Below the pieces are notes generated by a model. That model saw only the letters and a list, made by a program, of their open reading frames with translations. It ran no database searches and was not told the DNA's origin. DNA of 41,381 nucleotides from positions 1 to 41,381 of the forward strand of contig NZ_CAJKVK010000007.1 in assembly GCF_905203285.1 (NCBI RefSeq). Direction: 5' to 3'. Shown in pieces: positions 18,089 to 27,299 of the stretch. The translations under genes and the position numbers were made by a program. The DNA is from an uncultured Succinatimonas sp. (GTDB lineage Bacteria; Pseudomonadota; Gammaproteobacteria; Enterobacterales; Succinivibrionaceae). Numbering within the stretch: position 1 is the first letter of the stretch; the number at the start of each line of letters is the position of its first letter.

Positions 18089-20683
18089 CTAGCAGTTTGC
18101 TTGTACTTTATTGCAGACAAGTTCGCCGCTTGCGTCGAAGTTAAGCTCAAACGGCTCTCCGACTTTAACTTTTCCGCTTAAGATCATATTGGCAAGAGGA
18201 TCTTCAATGGTATTTTGGATGGCTCGACGCAAAGGTCTTGCTCCGAATACCGGATCAAAGCCAATATTTGCTACATGATCCATAAGTGCATCAGGTAATA
18301 TGACTTCATATCCTTGAGCAGAAAGCCGCTTTGTAAGACCTTCAAGCTGGATTTTAGCGATCTTCTTGATCTCATTATGAGAGAGCGGGTGGAAGACCAC
18401 AGTCTCATCAACACGGTTCAAGAATTCAGGCTTAAAGTGTTTTTCCAGAATTTGCAGCAATTGTGCTTTGATTTCCTGGTAACTCTTTTTGCCTGTTTCC
18501 TCCTGAATCATTTCCGATCCGAGGTTTGAAGTCATGATGATAACGGTGTTCTTAAAGTCAACCGTTCTTCCCTGTCCGTCAGTTAACCGTCCGTCATCAA
18601 GCACCTGCAGCAGGATGTTGAAAACATCAGGATGCGCTTTCTCGATTTCATCAAGCAAAATGACGGAGTACGGACGTCTGCGCACGGCTTCGGTAAGATA
18701 GCCGCCCTGTTCGTATCCGACATACCCGGGAGGTGCACCGACCAAACGGGAGACCGAGAATTTTTCCATAAACTCGGACATATCAATACGCACCATGGCT
18801 TTTTCAGTATCGAATAAAAACTCGGCTACCGCTTTGCACAATTCGGTCTTACCTACACCCGTAGGTCCCATGAACATAAACGATCCGATAGGACGATTAG
18901 GGTCGGAAAGTCCGGCACGCGAGCGTCTTATTGAGTTGGCAATAGCGTTAATAGCTTCGTCCTGACCGATAACACGCTGATGCAGATTATCTTCCATATG
19001 CAAAAGTTTGGCTCTTTCACCTTCCAGCATTTTGGCAACCGGAATGCCGGTAGCTTTTGATACAACTTCGGCAATTTCTACATCGGTTACTTTATTTTTA
19101 AGCAGCTGGAATGATTTCTCTGCAGGAGCGTCACCGGCTTCTTTAATTTGCTTTTCAAGTGACGGAATAATGCCGTACTGCAATTCACTCATGCGCGACA
19201 AATCGCCTTGGCGCTTAGCGACGTCAAATTCATGACGTGCCGCATCAAGTTTAACCTTGATTTGCTGGGTACCTTCAAGAGATAACTTTTCTTTTTTCCA
19301 GATTTCATCAAGACGAGAGTACTCTTTTTGTGATTCGTCAATTTCTTCATCAATAGCCTGCAGACGTTTTTTGCTGGCGTCATCGGTTTCTTTGGCAACG
19401 GCTTGCCGCTCCATCTTGAGCTGGATGATCTTGCGATCAAGGCGATCAAGCGGCTCGGGCTTGGAGTCAATCTGCAGACGAATGCTTGCCGCAGCCTCAT
19501 CGATAAGGTCAATAGCTTTATCCGGCAGCTGACGATCGGTAATATAGCGGTTTGATAAAGTTGCGGCCGCTACAATTGCCGGATCGGTTATCTGTACGTG
19601 ATGATGAATCTCATAGCGCTCTTTTAATCCGCGCAAAATAGCAATGGTGTTCTCGACAGAAGGTTCGCCGACAAATACCTTTTGGAAACGACGCTCCAAT
19701 GCGGCATCCTTTTCTATGTACTGGCGGTATTCGTCCAATGTCGTGGCACCGATGCAGTGCAGTTCTCCGCGGGCCAAAGCCGGCTTCAACATATTGCCGG
19801 CATCCATTGAACCTTCGGATTTACCGGCACCGACCATGGTGTGGATTTCATCGATGAACAAAATTACCTTGCCTTCAAGTTTGGCAAGCTCGTTCAATAC
19901 GCCTTTAAGTCTTTCCTCAAATTCACCACGGTATTTTGCACCTGCAATTAAAGCTCCCATATCAAGGGACAAGACCTTTTTATTGCGCAGTCCCTCAGGA
20001 ACTTCGCCTTTGACAATACGTTGCGCAAGTCCTTCGACAATAGCGGTCTTACCGACGCCAGGCTCACCGATAAGTACCGGGTTGTTCTTGGTGCGGCGCT
20101 GCAGGATCTGCATGGTGCGGCGAATTTCTTCGTCACGTCCGATGACCGGATCAAGCTTGCCTTTTTCCGCTCTTTCGGTAAGGTCAATCGTGTATTTCTT
20201 TAAAGCGCCGCGAGTGCTTTCGGCGTTTTCATCGTTAACGTTTTGTCCGTTTCTTACTGTTTCAAGAGCTTTTAAAAGCTTATCGCGGGTTATATTGCAT
20301 TTTACTAAAATGTCTTTAACGTCATTATCGCCTTCAAAAGCAGCAAGAACGAAGAGCTCGGATGAAATATAAGCATCGTTGTTCTTTTGGGCAAATTTAT
20401 CGCAAAGATTTAATACCTTTGCGCTTTGCTGTGATAATTGTACGTCGCCGCCTACTCCTTCAACCTGCGGCAACTTTTCAATCGCTTCTTTAAGCAACAA
20501 GCTTACGGCTTTAGGATCAGATCCCGCCAAGGTCAAAAGCGGACGTACCGAGCCGTCTTCTTGTGCAATAAGTGCAGAAAGAATATGAATAGGCTCGATA
20601 AACTGATTGTCGCGGCCTACGGCAAGCGACTGAGCGTCAGCTAAAGCTTGTTGAAATTTTGCGGTGAATCGGTCTAACCTCAT
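18089..20683 (-). CDS. clpB: ATP-dependent disaggregase chaperone ClpB
   Basis: ClpB is a hexameric AAA+ unfoldase that rescues aggregated proteins together with DnaK/DnaJ/GrpE. An N-terminal Clp repeat domain (1-145) is followed by NBD1 (Walker A GEPGVGKTA at about 207), a coiled-coil middle domain (about 410-525) and NBD2 (Walker A GPTGVGKTE at about 605, arginine-rich C-terminal FGARPLRRAI). The 864 residues match the family (857 in E. coli). There is no ClpP-binding loop signature, as expected. A strong AGGGAGGGG lies before the ATG. The order rluD-pgeF-clpB is the same as in E. coli. Confidence 0.98.
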   Translation of the reverse strand: MRLDRFTAKFQQALADAQSLAVGRDNQFIEPIHILSALIAQEDGSVRPLLTLAGSDPKAVSLLLKEAIEKLPQVEGVGGDVQLSQQSAKVLNLCDKFAQKNNDAYISSELFVLAAFEGDNDVKDILVKCNITRDKLLKALETVRNGQNVNDENAESTRGALKKYTIDLTERAEKGKLDPVIGRDEEIRRTMQILQRRTKNNPVLIGEPGVGKTAIVEGLAQRIVKGEVPEGLRNKKVLSLDMGALIAGAKYRGEFEERLKGVLNELAKLEGKVILFIDEIHTMVGAGKSEGSMDAGNMLKPALARGELHCIGATTLDEYRQYIEKDAALERRFQKVFVGEPSVENTIAILRGLKERYEIHHHVQITDPAIVAAATLSNRYITDRQLPDKAIDLIDEAAASIRLQIDSKPEPLDRLDRKIIQLKMERQAVAKETDDASKKRLQAIDEEIDESQKEYSRLDEIWKKEKLSLEGTQQIKVKLDAARHEFDVAKRQGDLSRMSELQYGIIPSLEKQIKEAGDAPAEKSFQLLKNKVTDVEIAEVVSKATGIPVAKMLEGERAKLLHMEDNLHQRVIGQDEAINAIANSIRRSRAGLSDPNRPIGSFMFMGPTGVGKTELCKAVAEFLFDTEKAMVRIDMSEFMEKFSVSRLVGAPPGYVGYEQGGYLTEAVRRRPYSVILLDEIEKAHPDVFNILLQVLDDGRLTDGQGRTVDFKNTVIIMTSNLGSEMIQEETGKKSYQEIKAQLLQILEKHFKPEFLNRVDETVVFHPLSHNEIKKIAKIQLEGLTKRLSAQGYEVILPDALMDHVANIGFDPVFGARPLRRAIQNTIEDPLANMILSGKVKVGEPFELNFDASGELVCNKVQANC

Positions 20684-20727
20684 TCTACCCCTCCCTTCTT
20701 TTTGTAATTCTTTTTTTCGCTGTATAC

Positions 20728-20757
20728 AAAATGGGGGTAAAAAAGGCTTATTTAAAG
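20728..20757 (-). promoter_or_regulatory. Sigma-32 (heat-shock) type promoter of clpB
   Basis: Reading the minus strand, CTTTAAA (20751-20757) is a weak match to the -35 CTTGAAA, and CCCCATTTT (20728-20736) matches the sigma-32 -10 CCCCATNT very well. The spacing is 14 bp. It lies 45 bp upstream of clpB, in the gap after pgeF, so clpB can be induced separately. Confidence 0.65.
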
Positions 20758-20782
20758 TAAAAAGATGATAAAAGTTTGCACT

Positions 20783-21541
20783 TTATCCTATTTGTCCGAT
20801 AATGCCTGCCATTCTTCCCGTGATGTGGTTTTTGCGGTAGGAAAAGAAATTTTCCGGATTTTTAAAGGTATCAAAAGACAGAGTTTCAATATCATCAGAC
20901 TCACAACCGAGAGCTTTTAACTCAAAAGCGGCAAGTTCCGTCAATGAACATAAAGCTTTATCGGCCTTTTTAGTCTTAGTCTCTTTAAAGGCGGATAAGG
21001 GGGCACCTGCAGCTAGAAATTTTTCTTTTAAATCGATTCCGATTTCAAAAGAATCAAAACCTATGGCAGGCCCTAGTGCCGCTTTAATCTTTTTAGCGCC
21101 GTTTTCTTTCATTATATTGACCGTATTGGTAAGAATATGGCCGTAAATACCGCGCCAGCCGCAATGAACTGCAGCAAAAATTCCAGCTTTTTCATCGGCA
21201 AGCAACACCGGAAGACAATCTGCAGTCATAACGGCAAGACCAAGTCCTGGCTCATTTGTAACAATGGCGTCGGCATTGATTTTGGAACTTGTGTCAGCCG
21301 TCGTAACTTTACAAACCTTGGTTGAATGGGTTTGATTCATCCAGGCAATTGCTTTAAAACCGCATTCTTTTAGCACGATTTCGCGGTTTTTAAGTACGGC
21401 GTTTAAATCATCTTTTACATGATCGCCTAAATTCAGCTCGTTATAAGGAGCTTTGGAAACTCCTCCGCGGCGAGTGGTGAAAACCGCTTTAGTTAAAGGA
21501 TTTTCAAAGATTGTAGGAATGATGAAATCAGAAGTCGCCAT
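20783..21541 (-). CDS. pgeF: Peptidoglycan editing factor PgeF (YfiH, laccase-fold family)
   Basis: The 252-residue protein belongs to the YfiH/PF02578 family, which removes L-Ser wrongly built into peptidoglycan precursors; some members act on purine nucleosides. Family motifs are TTRRGGVSKAPYNELNLGDHV, the metal site region MTADCLPVLLAD and AVHCGWRGI, and the C-terminal RKNHITGRMAGII. The ATG at 21541 (MATSDF) is preferred to one at 21571; it has GAGGA upstream and overlaps the end of rluD by 14 bp. The rluD-pgeF pair is therefore probably translationally coupled. Confidence 0.93.
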   Translation of the reverse strand: MATSDFIIPTIFENPLTKAVFTTRRGGVSKAPYNELNLGDHVKDDLNAVLKNREIVLKECGFKAIAWMNQTHSTKVCKVTTADTSSKINADAIVTNEPGLGLAVMTADCLPVLLADEKAGIFAAVHCGWRGIYGHILTNTVNIMKENGAKKIKAALGPAIGFDSFEIGIDLKEKFLAAGAPLSAFKETKTKKADKALCSLTELAAFELKALGCESDDIETLSFDTFKNPENFFSYRKNHITGRMAGIIGQIG

Positions 21542-22499
21542 GTTCTTTGTAGTCCTCGCGCAAAAGATCAATAAGCGTGCTCATTTCATCAGGGATAGGA
21601 ACGTCAAAGCTCATCATTTCCTTGGTTTTAGGGTGAGCAAATTCAATGTGTACGGCATGAAGCGCCTGATGGCGATAATTGCGCAGCATGTTTGCCAAAT
21701 CTTCGCTGGCCCCGGGCAGCATTTTAAGGCGTTTGCCGCCGTACTGGTTGTCACCTAATAGCGGATGATGAATGCTTGCCATATGGACGCGGATTTGATG
21801 GGTGCGTCCCGTTTCAAGACGCAGACGCAGTCTCGTGTGGGCGCGAAAACGCTCCATGACGCGGTAGTGCGTTACCGCTTCACGGCCGATGCCTTCGGGC
21901 ATTACCGCCATCTTGGTGCGCACATGAGGATCACGTCCTATCGGAGCATCAATTGTGCCGCCTGCGGTTATTTGCCCTTCGGCTATAGCCTCGTATTCAC
22001 GTACTACGTCATGTTTGGCGATAGCTTTGGTTAAAACCTGTTGTGCAAGTTGTGATAAGGCTATAACCATAAGTCCAGAGGTATCTTTATCAAGTCGATG
22101 CACGATTCCAGCGCGCGGCAAAGATGAGGTTTGCGGAAAATGATAAAGCACGGCGTTCATTACGGTTCCGTCTTTTACTCCGGCGCCCGGATGCACTACA
22201 AAATTAATCGGTTTGTTGATAACTAAGATATCGTCATCTTGGTAAATGATATCAAGGGGCAAATCCTGCGGTTTGGCATCCAAATCTTCAGGATCGGGAA
22301 TTTCGACGGTAACTGTTTGTCCTGAACTTACTTTTACGCTCGGTTTGGTGATGACGACGCCGTCTACAGCTACTTTTCCTTCGTCAATATATTCACGCAG
22401 GGTACTGCGGGAGTGAGTGTCTATAAGCCCGCCTAAAGCCGCGTCCAAACGCTTGTTGTGAAATTCATCGGTTATGGTTAAAGTTACGTTTTGCGGCAT
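21528..22499 (-). CDS. rluD: 23S rRNA pseudouridine 1911/1915/1917 synthase RluD
   Basis: RluD modifies helix 69 of 23S rRNA. An N-terminal S4 RNA-binding domain (residues about 12-75, with LREYIDEGKVAVDG) is followed by the RluA-type catalytic domain. The catalytic Asp is in HRLDKDTSGLMV at about 139-150, and the motif LETGRTHQIRVHMASIHHPL follows. The 323 residues match E. coli (326). It diverges from bamD across a 143-bp gap. Confidence 0.95.
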   Translation of the reverse strand: MPQNVTLTITDEFHNKRLDAALGGLIDTHSRSTLREYIDEGKVAVDGVVITKPSVKVSSGQTVTVEIPDPEDLDAKPQDLPLDIIYQDDDILVINKPINFVVHPGAGVKDGTVMNAVLYHFPQTSSLPRAGIVHRLDKDTSGLMVIALSQLAQQVLTKAIAKHDVVREYEAIAEGQITAGGTIDAPIGRDPHVRTKMAVMPEGIGREAVTHYRVMERFRAHTRLRLRLETGRTHQIRVHMASIHHPLLGDNQYGGKRLKMLPGASEDLANMLRNYRHQALHAVHIEFAHPKTKEMMSFDVPIPDEMSTLIDLLREDYKEHGDF

Positions 22500-22642
22500 G
22501 GTTTTTCCTTTAGATGACAGATTTATTCCTGACTTTTAATGCGTTTTTGTTCTGATTAATAAGGCAAGATGTTATATTATTAGCTTAATATATTTTAGCA
22601 AGTTGAAAGATGACACGACAGTCAGGTCTTGAGGATCTTTTG

Positions 22643-23404
22643 ATGATTAAGTTTTTTTTGCCGTTAATTGTAAGCGCCGCAGTCGCTCTAACGGCTTGTT
22701 CTTCAGCTAATTACAATAAAGATGAAGTTCCGAATATTGCCCCCGATGCCATGTACTCCGTTGCACAGAACGCTATGGCCTCAGGTGATTTTCAAAGAGC
22801 AAAGCAATATCTTGAAGCCATAGATTCCCGCTATCCTTTCGGCGAGCTTGCCGATCAGGTTCAGCTTGATCTTATTTACGTTTATTACAAAATGCGCGAC
22901 AGCGAGAAAACCGCAGCGCAAATCAATCGCTTTATGCGCTTGAACCCTACAAGCCAGTATACCGATTATGTTTTGTATATGACGGGATTAAATCAGATCC
23001 AGATGCGTTCTGACATGCTGCAGGATTTTATAGGATTAAACCGCAGTCAAAAAGATCCTACTCAATATTACGAAGCACTGAAAACTTTCCGCAATCTAAT
23101 TGAGACTTATCCTGAAAGCAAGTATGCGGCAGATGCGCATCAGCGCATGATTTTCATTAAGCAGCAGCTTGCCGAGCGGGAGATGGCCATCGCAAATTAT
23201 TATTATGAGCGCGGCTCTTATCTTTCGACTATTCGTCACTGCCAGAACATTCTTTATTCTTATCGCGGAACACAATATCTTGAGCCTGCGCTTGCTTTGA
23301 TGGCAAGGTGTTATGATGATCTCGGCTTACCTGAAGCTGCTGCCAATGCCCGCAGCGTTCAGGAAGCGTCTTTCGGAACCTCATCCGTTACGGCACAAGA
23401 ATAA
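22643..23404 (+). CDS. bamD: Outer-membrane assembly lipoprotein BamD
   Basis: BamD is the essential TPR lipoprotein of the beta-barrel assembly complex. The signal peptide ends in the lipobox LTAC, with the lipidated Cys at about residue 19 from ATG 22643. TPR-like helices follow, and the segments AIDSRYPFGELADQVQLDL and FRNLIETYPESKYAADA are characteristic. An upstream in-frame ATG (22610) would add 11 residues before the signal. I chose 22643 because GAGGA lies 7 nt before it. The last 17 bp overlap the convergent oxidoreductase gene. Confidence 0.94.
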   Translation: MIKFFLPLIVSAAVALTACSSANYNKDEVPNIAPDAMYSVAQNAMASGDFQRAKQYLEAIDSRYPFGELADQVQLDLIYVYYKMRDSEKTAAQINRFMRLNPTSQYTDYVLYMTGLNQIQMRSDMLQDFIGLNRSQKDPTQYYEALKTFRNLIETYPESKYAADAHQRMIFIKQQLAEREMAIANYYYERGSYLSTIRHCQNILYSYRGTQYLEPALALMARCYDDLGLPEAAANARSVQEASFGTSSVTAQE

Positions 23405-24338
23405 TTTTGCCGCAGGTATGAGTGCTTTCAATCTGAAGGTGCGCCCGTTGCGCTCCTTCAGTATTGAGCTTGAACTCTTTTGTGATATGTACTTTCAATT
23501 TTCCTAATGCGCAAAGCTGCAGCAGATAAGCGATTTTTTCTTTGCTCGGCGCTGCAAGAACGCTTTTTACTTTTTTGTTGCAAGGACAGGCACTTATAAC
23601 CTTGTCAAAACTGTAGCTTGGCACGGTTATTAATAATCCTTTTTCGTTTAACACAGCATAAAGCCCGATTCCGATATCTCCGCCTATAAAGTCAATAGCC
23701 GCATCAAATCGGTCTTTGTATTCACTCTTGTAGTCATTGTGATAATCAAAAATATTATCGGCACCTAATTCTTTTAAAAAATTAAAGTTTTTAAGCGACG
23801 CTCCGGCTGTTACGCTGTATCCGTGAATTTTTAAAAGCTGGATCAAAAGGTGTCCGACACCTCCTGATCCTCCGAGTACCAGCACATTACCCGTATCCTT
23901 TACTTCTTTTAAGGTGTTTAAAATATCAAGTGCGGTAACTCCCGCCGTCGGCAGAGCTGCCGCTTCTTTCAGGGAAACATTGTCGGGAACTTTTACGATG
24001 AGTTTGTCATCGCTTACTATATATTGCGCATAGGCTCGCGGATTAAAGCTGTGCCCGACGATACCGGCGACTTTATCTCCTTTTTTAAAATTAAGATTGT
24101 TGCCGCACTCTTCTACACTTCCTGCAAAATCAAAGCCTAAGCTCCAAGGAAAAGGCTCTTTACGGTTTTTGCAGACAAAACTGCTGCCGTTTCTTATTTT
24201 GGCGTCTATAGGATTTAGAGCAGCGGCAGCGGTTTTAATCAACAGCTCGTTATCGGTAATTTGCGGCAGAGAAACTTCTGCAGTATAAAGTTCAGATGCT
24301 GCTCCGAACTTATTAAAAAGAACGGTTTTATTTTGCAT
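23388..24338 (-). CDS. NAD(P)H:quinone oxidoreductase-like zinc-independent MDR protein
   Basis: The 316-residue medium-chain dehydrogenase/reductase has a GroES-like N-terminal domain (PWSLGFDFAGSVEECG at about 55-70) and a Rossmann NAD(P)-binding domain with VLVLGGSGGVG at about 147-157. The catalytic and structural zinc cysteines of alcohol dehydrogenases are missing, as in quinone oxidoreductases and enoyl reductases. The substrate is unknown. It follows the cupin gene by 25 bp, so both may handle the same reactive compound. Confidence 0.85.
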   Translation of the reverse strand: MQNKTVLFNKFGAASELYTAEVSLPQITDNELLIKTAAAALNPIDAKIRNGSSFVCKNRKEPFPWSLGFDFAGSVEECGNNLNFKKGDKVAGIVGHSFNPRAYAQYIVSDDKLIVKVPDNVSLKEAAALPTAGVTALDILNTLKEVKDTGNVLVLGGSGGVGHLLIQLLKIHGYSVTAGASLKNFNFLKELGADNIFDYHNDYKSEYKDRFDAAIDFIGGDIGIGLYAVLNEKGLLITVPSYSFDKVISACPCNKKVKSVLAAPSKEKIAYLLQLCALGKLKVHITKEFKLNTEGAQRAHLQIESTHTCGKIILVP

Positions 24339-24363
24339 GGTAGTTTTACTCTGTGAAATTTAA

Positions 24364-24801
24364 TTAATCAGGAAGCTTGGCATACTCTTCGTCGCTGACG
24401 GCTTCAAGCCATTCGTTGCTGCAGTCCTCACCCGGGACGGCAATTGCGATGTGGGAAAACCAGCTGTCTTGTTTGGCACCGTGCCAATGTTTTACGTTAG
24501 CGGGGATCATTATCACTTTCCCGGGAGTAAGGCTTACTGCGTTCTTTCCTTCTTCCTGATACCATCCCTCTCCTGCAGTACAGATAAGAAGCTGTCCGCC
24601 GTTTTTTGCCGCATGATGAATATGCCAATTATTGCGGCAGGAAGGCTCGAAGGTAACGTTTGATACGTGAAGGCTGCAGTCATTGCCGGTAAGCGGATTT
24701 AAAAATGAGTTGCCGATAAAGTATTTGGCAAAAGCTGTGTTGGTTTTCCCGAGACCGAAAACATTTATTGCGTCAAATTGCGCTTTATCTTGAATTTTCA
24801 C
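24364..24801 (-). CDS. Single-domain cupin protein
   Basis: The 145-residue protein has cupin motif 1 (NNWHIHHAAKNGGQLLICTAGEGWYQEEG, seen here as HIH plus GGQ..G) at about 56-84 and motif 2 (MIPANVKHWHGA) at about 98-109, which carry the metal-binding His residues. It resembles the cupin proteins often encoded with carboxymuconolactone-decarboxylase-type or quinone oxidoreductase genes. The start is GTG at 24801, with AAGGAG 7 nt upstream. The precise reaction is unknown. Confidence 0.85.
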   Translation of the reverse strand: MKIQDKAQFDAINVFGLGKTNTAFAKYFIGNSFLNPLTGNDCSLHVSNVTFEPSCRNNWHIHHAAKNGGQLLICTAGEGWYQEEGKNAVSLTPGKVIMIPANVKHWHGAKQDSWFSHIAIAVPGEDCSNEWLEAVSDEEYAKLPD

Positions 24802-24918
24802 CTTTATTCTCCTTACTCTTCTTATTCATTCTTATTGTAGAAAATGTCTATGTAGTTTTTACATTATTTTTTGTGCTAAATTTCAGTTCTGAATTTGATA
24901 TTTGTTTGTAAGAAAAAT

Positions 24919-25647
24919 ATGACAGAAGATTTTGTATATAATCCGCCTCTTTTTCCTTTTTTAGATGTTCTTTATGAAGATGACGACATAATGGTAGTTA
25001 ATAAGCCGTCAGGTTTATTGTCTGTTCCCGGCAGGCTTAAAGAACATCATGACAGTATTTTAAGCAGAATCAAAAGTTCGTATCCGGATGCCTTTGCCGT
25101 GCATCGTCTGGATATGGGGACGTCGGGAGTGTTAGTCGTAGGTCTTAACAAAAATGCCGTCTCAAACCTCGGCAAACAATTCATGGGACGTGAAGTTAAG
25201 AAGATTTATATCGCGATTGTTGACGGAATAATCGAAAAAAGCGGTAGCGTGTCTTTGCCTTTGATTTTGGATATTAATCACCGCCCCTATCAAAAAGTGG
25301 ATTTTGAGGTCGGCAAACCTGCTTTGACCTTTTATGAACCCTTATGCCATGACGGTAAAACTACTTTAGTCAGACTGTTTCCTTTAACCGGCCGCTCTCA
25401 TCAGCTGCGTGTTCATTTAAAAGAAATCGGTCATCCGATTTTAGGCGATCATCTATATGCTCCGCCTGAGATTAGGGACGCAAGTCCTCATCTTTATCTG
25501 CACGCGGGATGTTTGAGTTTTTGCCATCCCGTTTCAGGCAATAGAATGGAATTCTGTGCCCCGCCTCCTTTTGATATACCAAGTGAATTTATGCCTAATA
25601 ACAGTTGGTTTGAGCTGATCCCTAAGGAAATTGACTTTCCGGCTTAA
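24919..25647 (+). CDS. rluA: Dual-specificity rRNA/tRNA pseudouridine synthase RluA
   Basis: RluA makes pseudouridine 746 in 23S rRNA and 32 in some tRNAs. The protein lacks an S4 domain and begins almost directly with the catalytic fold: VNKPSGLLSVPGR, the catalytic Asp in HRLDMGTSGVLVVG, GKPALTFYEP, and TGRSHQLRVHLKEIGHPILGDH. This matches E. coli RluA rather than TruC or RluC. I chose ATG 24919 over an upstream TTG (24895), because NYNPP-like residues after it align with the E. coli start. The ribosome-binding site is weak. Confidence 0.93.
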   Translation: MTEDFVYNPPLFPFLDVLYEDDDIMVVNKPSGLLSVPGRLKEHHDSILSRIKSSYPDAFAVHRLDMGTSGVLVVGLNKNAVSNLGKQFMGREVKKIYIAIVDGIIEKSGSVSLPLILDINHRPYQKVDFEVGKPALTFYEPLCHDGKTTLVRLFPLTGRSHQLRVHLKEIGHPILGDHLYAPPEIRDASPHLYLHAGCLSFCHPVSGNRMEFCAPPPFDIPSEFMPNNSWFELIPKEIDFPA

Positions 25648-25665
25648 ATGCCGAAGATCCTACTG

Positions 25666-25850
25666 CTAAACAACAATAGAGCTACTGTTATCAGTTTCGG
25701 CGGGTTTCTGCAGTTGACCTCTTGTACGGTTTGCTTGACAGGTCAGTAGGTATGGTTCTGCACTTTGATTTAGGCAGACATCTCCGTGGCATAATATTAC
25801 AGCCAATTTTCAGGCGGCCTCCTTGATGGAAAGTCAGCAGTTCTTTTGGC
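25666..25850 (-). pseudogene. Probable relic of an IS200/IS605 TnpB C-terminus
   Basis: In one minus-strand frame the segment AVILCHGDVCLNQSAEPYLL (followed by TCQANRTRGQLQKP and a TAG stop at 25666-25668) resembles the C-terminal 'NAAxNILxxG' tail of TnpB proteins. LCQKNC upstream recalls a zinc-ribbon half. Frame-internal stops (for example the TGA before KLAVIL) show decay. The boundary at 25850 is approximate. The rest of this 250-bp gap shows no gene. Confidence 0.35.
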
Positions 25851-25898
25851 ACAAATAAAGCCTGAAAACCGAACACACATTTTTTAACGGGAGTTAAA

Positions 25899-27263
25899 AT
25901 GAAAAAGAATTTCCTCATTATGGCTCTGTTTGCCGCGATAACTTGTTGTGCAAACGCCTCGCAAGCGGCCAGTCAATCCGACCTGATTGAGGCTTGCAAG
26001 CAAAAAGATTTTCAAAAATGCGCCGAGCTCACTACCGCACTTTTGGATGATTTTGATTACGACAACGCCCTCAAGTACGCCAAAATGGCCTGCGATTTTG
26101 GTGACGGCGCCTCTTGCGCCACCGCGGGCGATATTTTGGCAAACCAGTCCGTCGACGAAAATGAGGGCAAAGTTTTTAAAGAGGCCAACACATATTATCT
26201 CAAGGCATGTGAACTCAAATCCGGGACTGGTTGCACCGCGGTTGGTTTGAATTACGAGCAGGGTAAGGGCATCGGACCAGATTACGCCAAAGCCGCTCAA
26301 TATTTTAAACAAGCTTGTGACTTGAAAGATCCCCAAGGGTGTTTCAACATGGGCAGGATGTACTCAATCGGAGTCGGGGGCAAGCAAGATCACCCTAAGG
26401 CAATTGAATTTTTAAAAAGAGCCTGCGATTTGAAGGATGCAAAATCATGCGCCTCGGTGGGTGTCTACATCTATAATGGCACGGGCATTAAACAGAATTT
26501 CAAAGAAGCCTCAAAATATTTCAACAAAAGCTGTGACTTGAACAACAACACCGGTTGCACCTACGCGGGCTTGATGTACGAGAACGGCGAGGGGGTGAAA
26601 AAGGATTACGCCAAGGCTTATCAATATTTTGACAAAGCCTGCAACCTGAATGTGATGGATGAGCCTAACAGTGACGCTTGCTACATGCTCGGTCAATATA
26701 ATCAACTTGGCAAAGGTGGAAGAAAAAACGAGACCAAGGCTGCAGAAATTTATACCAAAGGCTGTGATTTCAATGACGGGAGAAGCTGCGGTGCTCTGGC
26801 AAGTTTGCACTTTAACAAAGTCACAACAAGGAAGAGTCCTGAGGCCTTCGAGGCTTTCAAGTACGCCACGAAAGGTTGTGAGCAGAGTGACGGACAAAGC
26901 TGCATTGTTCTCGGCCTCATTTATTACAACGGTCTTACCGGAGGGTTTGATACTTTTAAGGCATTTGAGCTTTTTAAACGCGCCTGTGACCTAAACAATC
27001 CCCAAGGATGTATCTACGCCGGCAACAGTACCGCATCCGGCACCGGTACCATTCAAAATCTGACAAAGGCTTTTGAGTTCATCAAAAAAAGCTGTGATCT
27101 TAACTCGCCCGAAGGCTGTTATGAAATGGGCACGTACTATCACGGCGGAAACGGGGTCAAACAGAGTTACAAACTTGCCAAAGAGTGTTATCGCAAGTCC
27201 TGTGATCTGAACTATCAAAAAGGTTGCGATTCTTTGAAACAGCTTAACACCAGAGGATACTGA
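25899..27263 (+). CDS. Exported Cys-rich Sel1-repeat protein (Hcp-like)
   Basis: The 454-residue protein has a signal peptide (KKNFLIMALFAAITCCANASQA, mature from about residue 25). About twelve Sel1/TPR-like units of 34-40 residues follow. Nearly every unit carries a C-x7-C pair, for example ACDLKDPQGC and SCDLNSPEGC, which in the Helicobacter HcpA family form a disulphide inside each repeat. This suggests a stable periplasmic or secreted scaffold that binds other proteins. Its G+C content looks higher than the neighbours' (codons such as GCC, GGC, ACC dominate), and a tnpB relic lies upstream, so horizontal transfer is likely. The ligand is unknown. Confidence 0.88.
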   Translation: MKKNFLIMALFAAITCCANASQAASQSDLIEACKQKDFQKCAELTTALLDDFDYDNALKYAKMACDFGDGASCATAGDILANQSVDENEGKVFKEANTYYLKACELKSGTGCTAVGLNYEQGKGIGPDYAKAAQYFKQACDLKDPQGCFNMGRMYSIGVGGKQDHPKAIEFLKRACDLKDAKSCASVGVYIYNGTGIKQNFKEASKYFNKSCDLNNNTGCTYAGLMYENGEGVKKDYAKAYQYFDKACNLNVMDEPNSDACYMLGQYNQLGKGGRKNETKAAEIYTKGCDFNDGRSCGALASLHFNKVTTRKSPEAFEAFKYATKGCEQSDGQSCIVLGLIYYNGLTGGFDTFKAFELFKRACDLNNPQGCIYAGNSTASGTGTIQNLTKAFEFIKKSCDLNSPEGCYEMGTYYHGGNGVKQSYKLAKECYRKSCDLNYQKGCDSLKQLNTRGY

Positions 27264-27299
27264 TAACTTAAAGCTTAAAGAAAGCCATAAGTTTCAGCA

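Noticed and set aside
19644..20372. A 242-codon plus-strand reading frame inside clpB
   Set aside because: Long but Ser/Pro/Arg-rich and antisense to the conserved NBD1 of ClpB; it is a codon-usage shadow.
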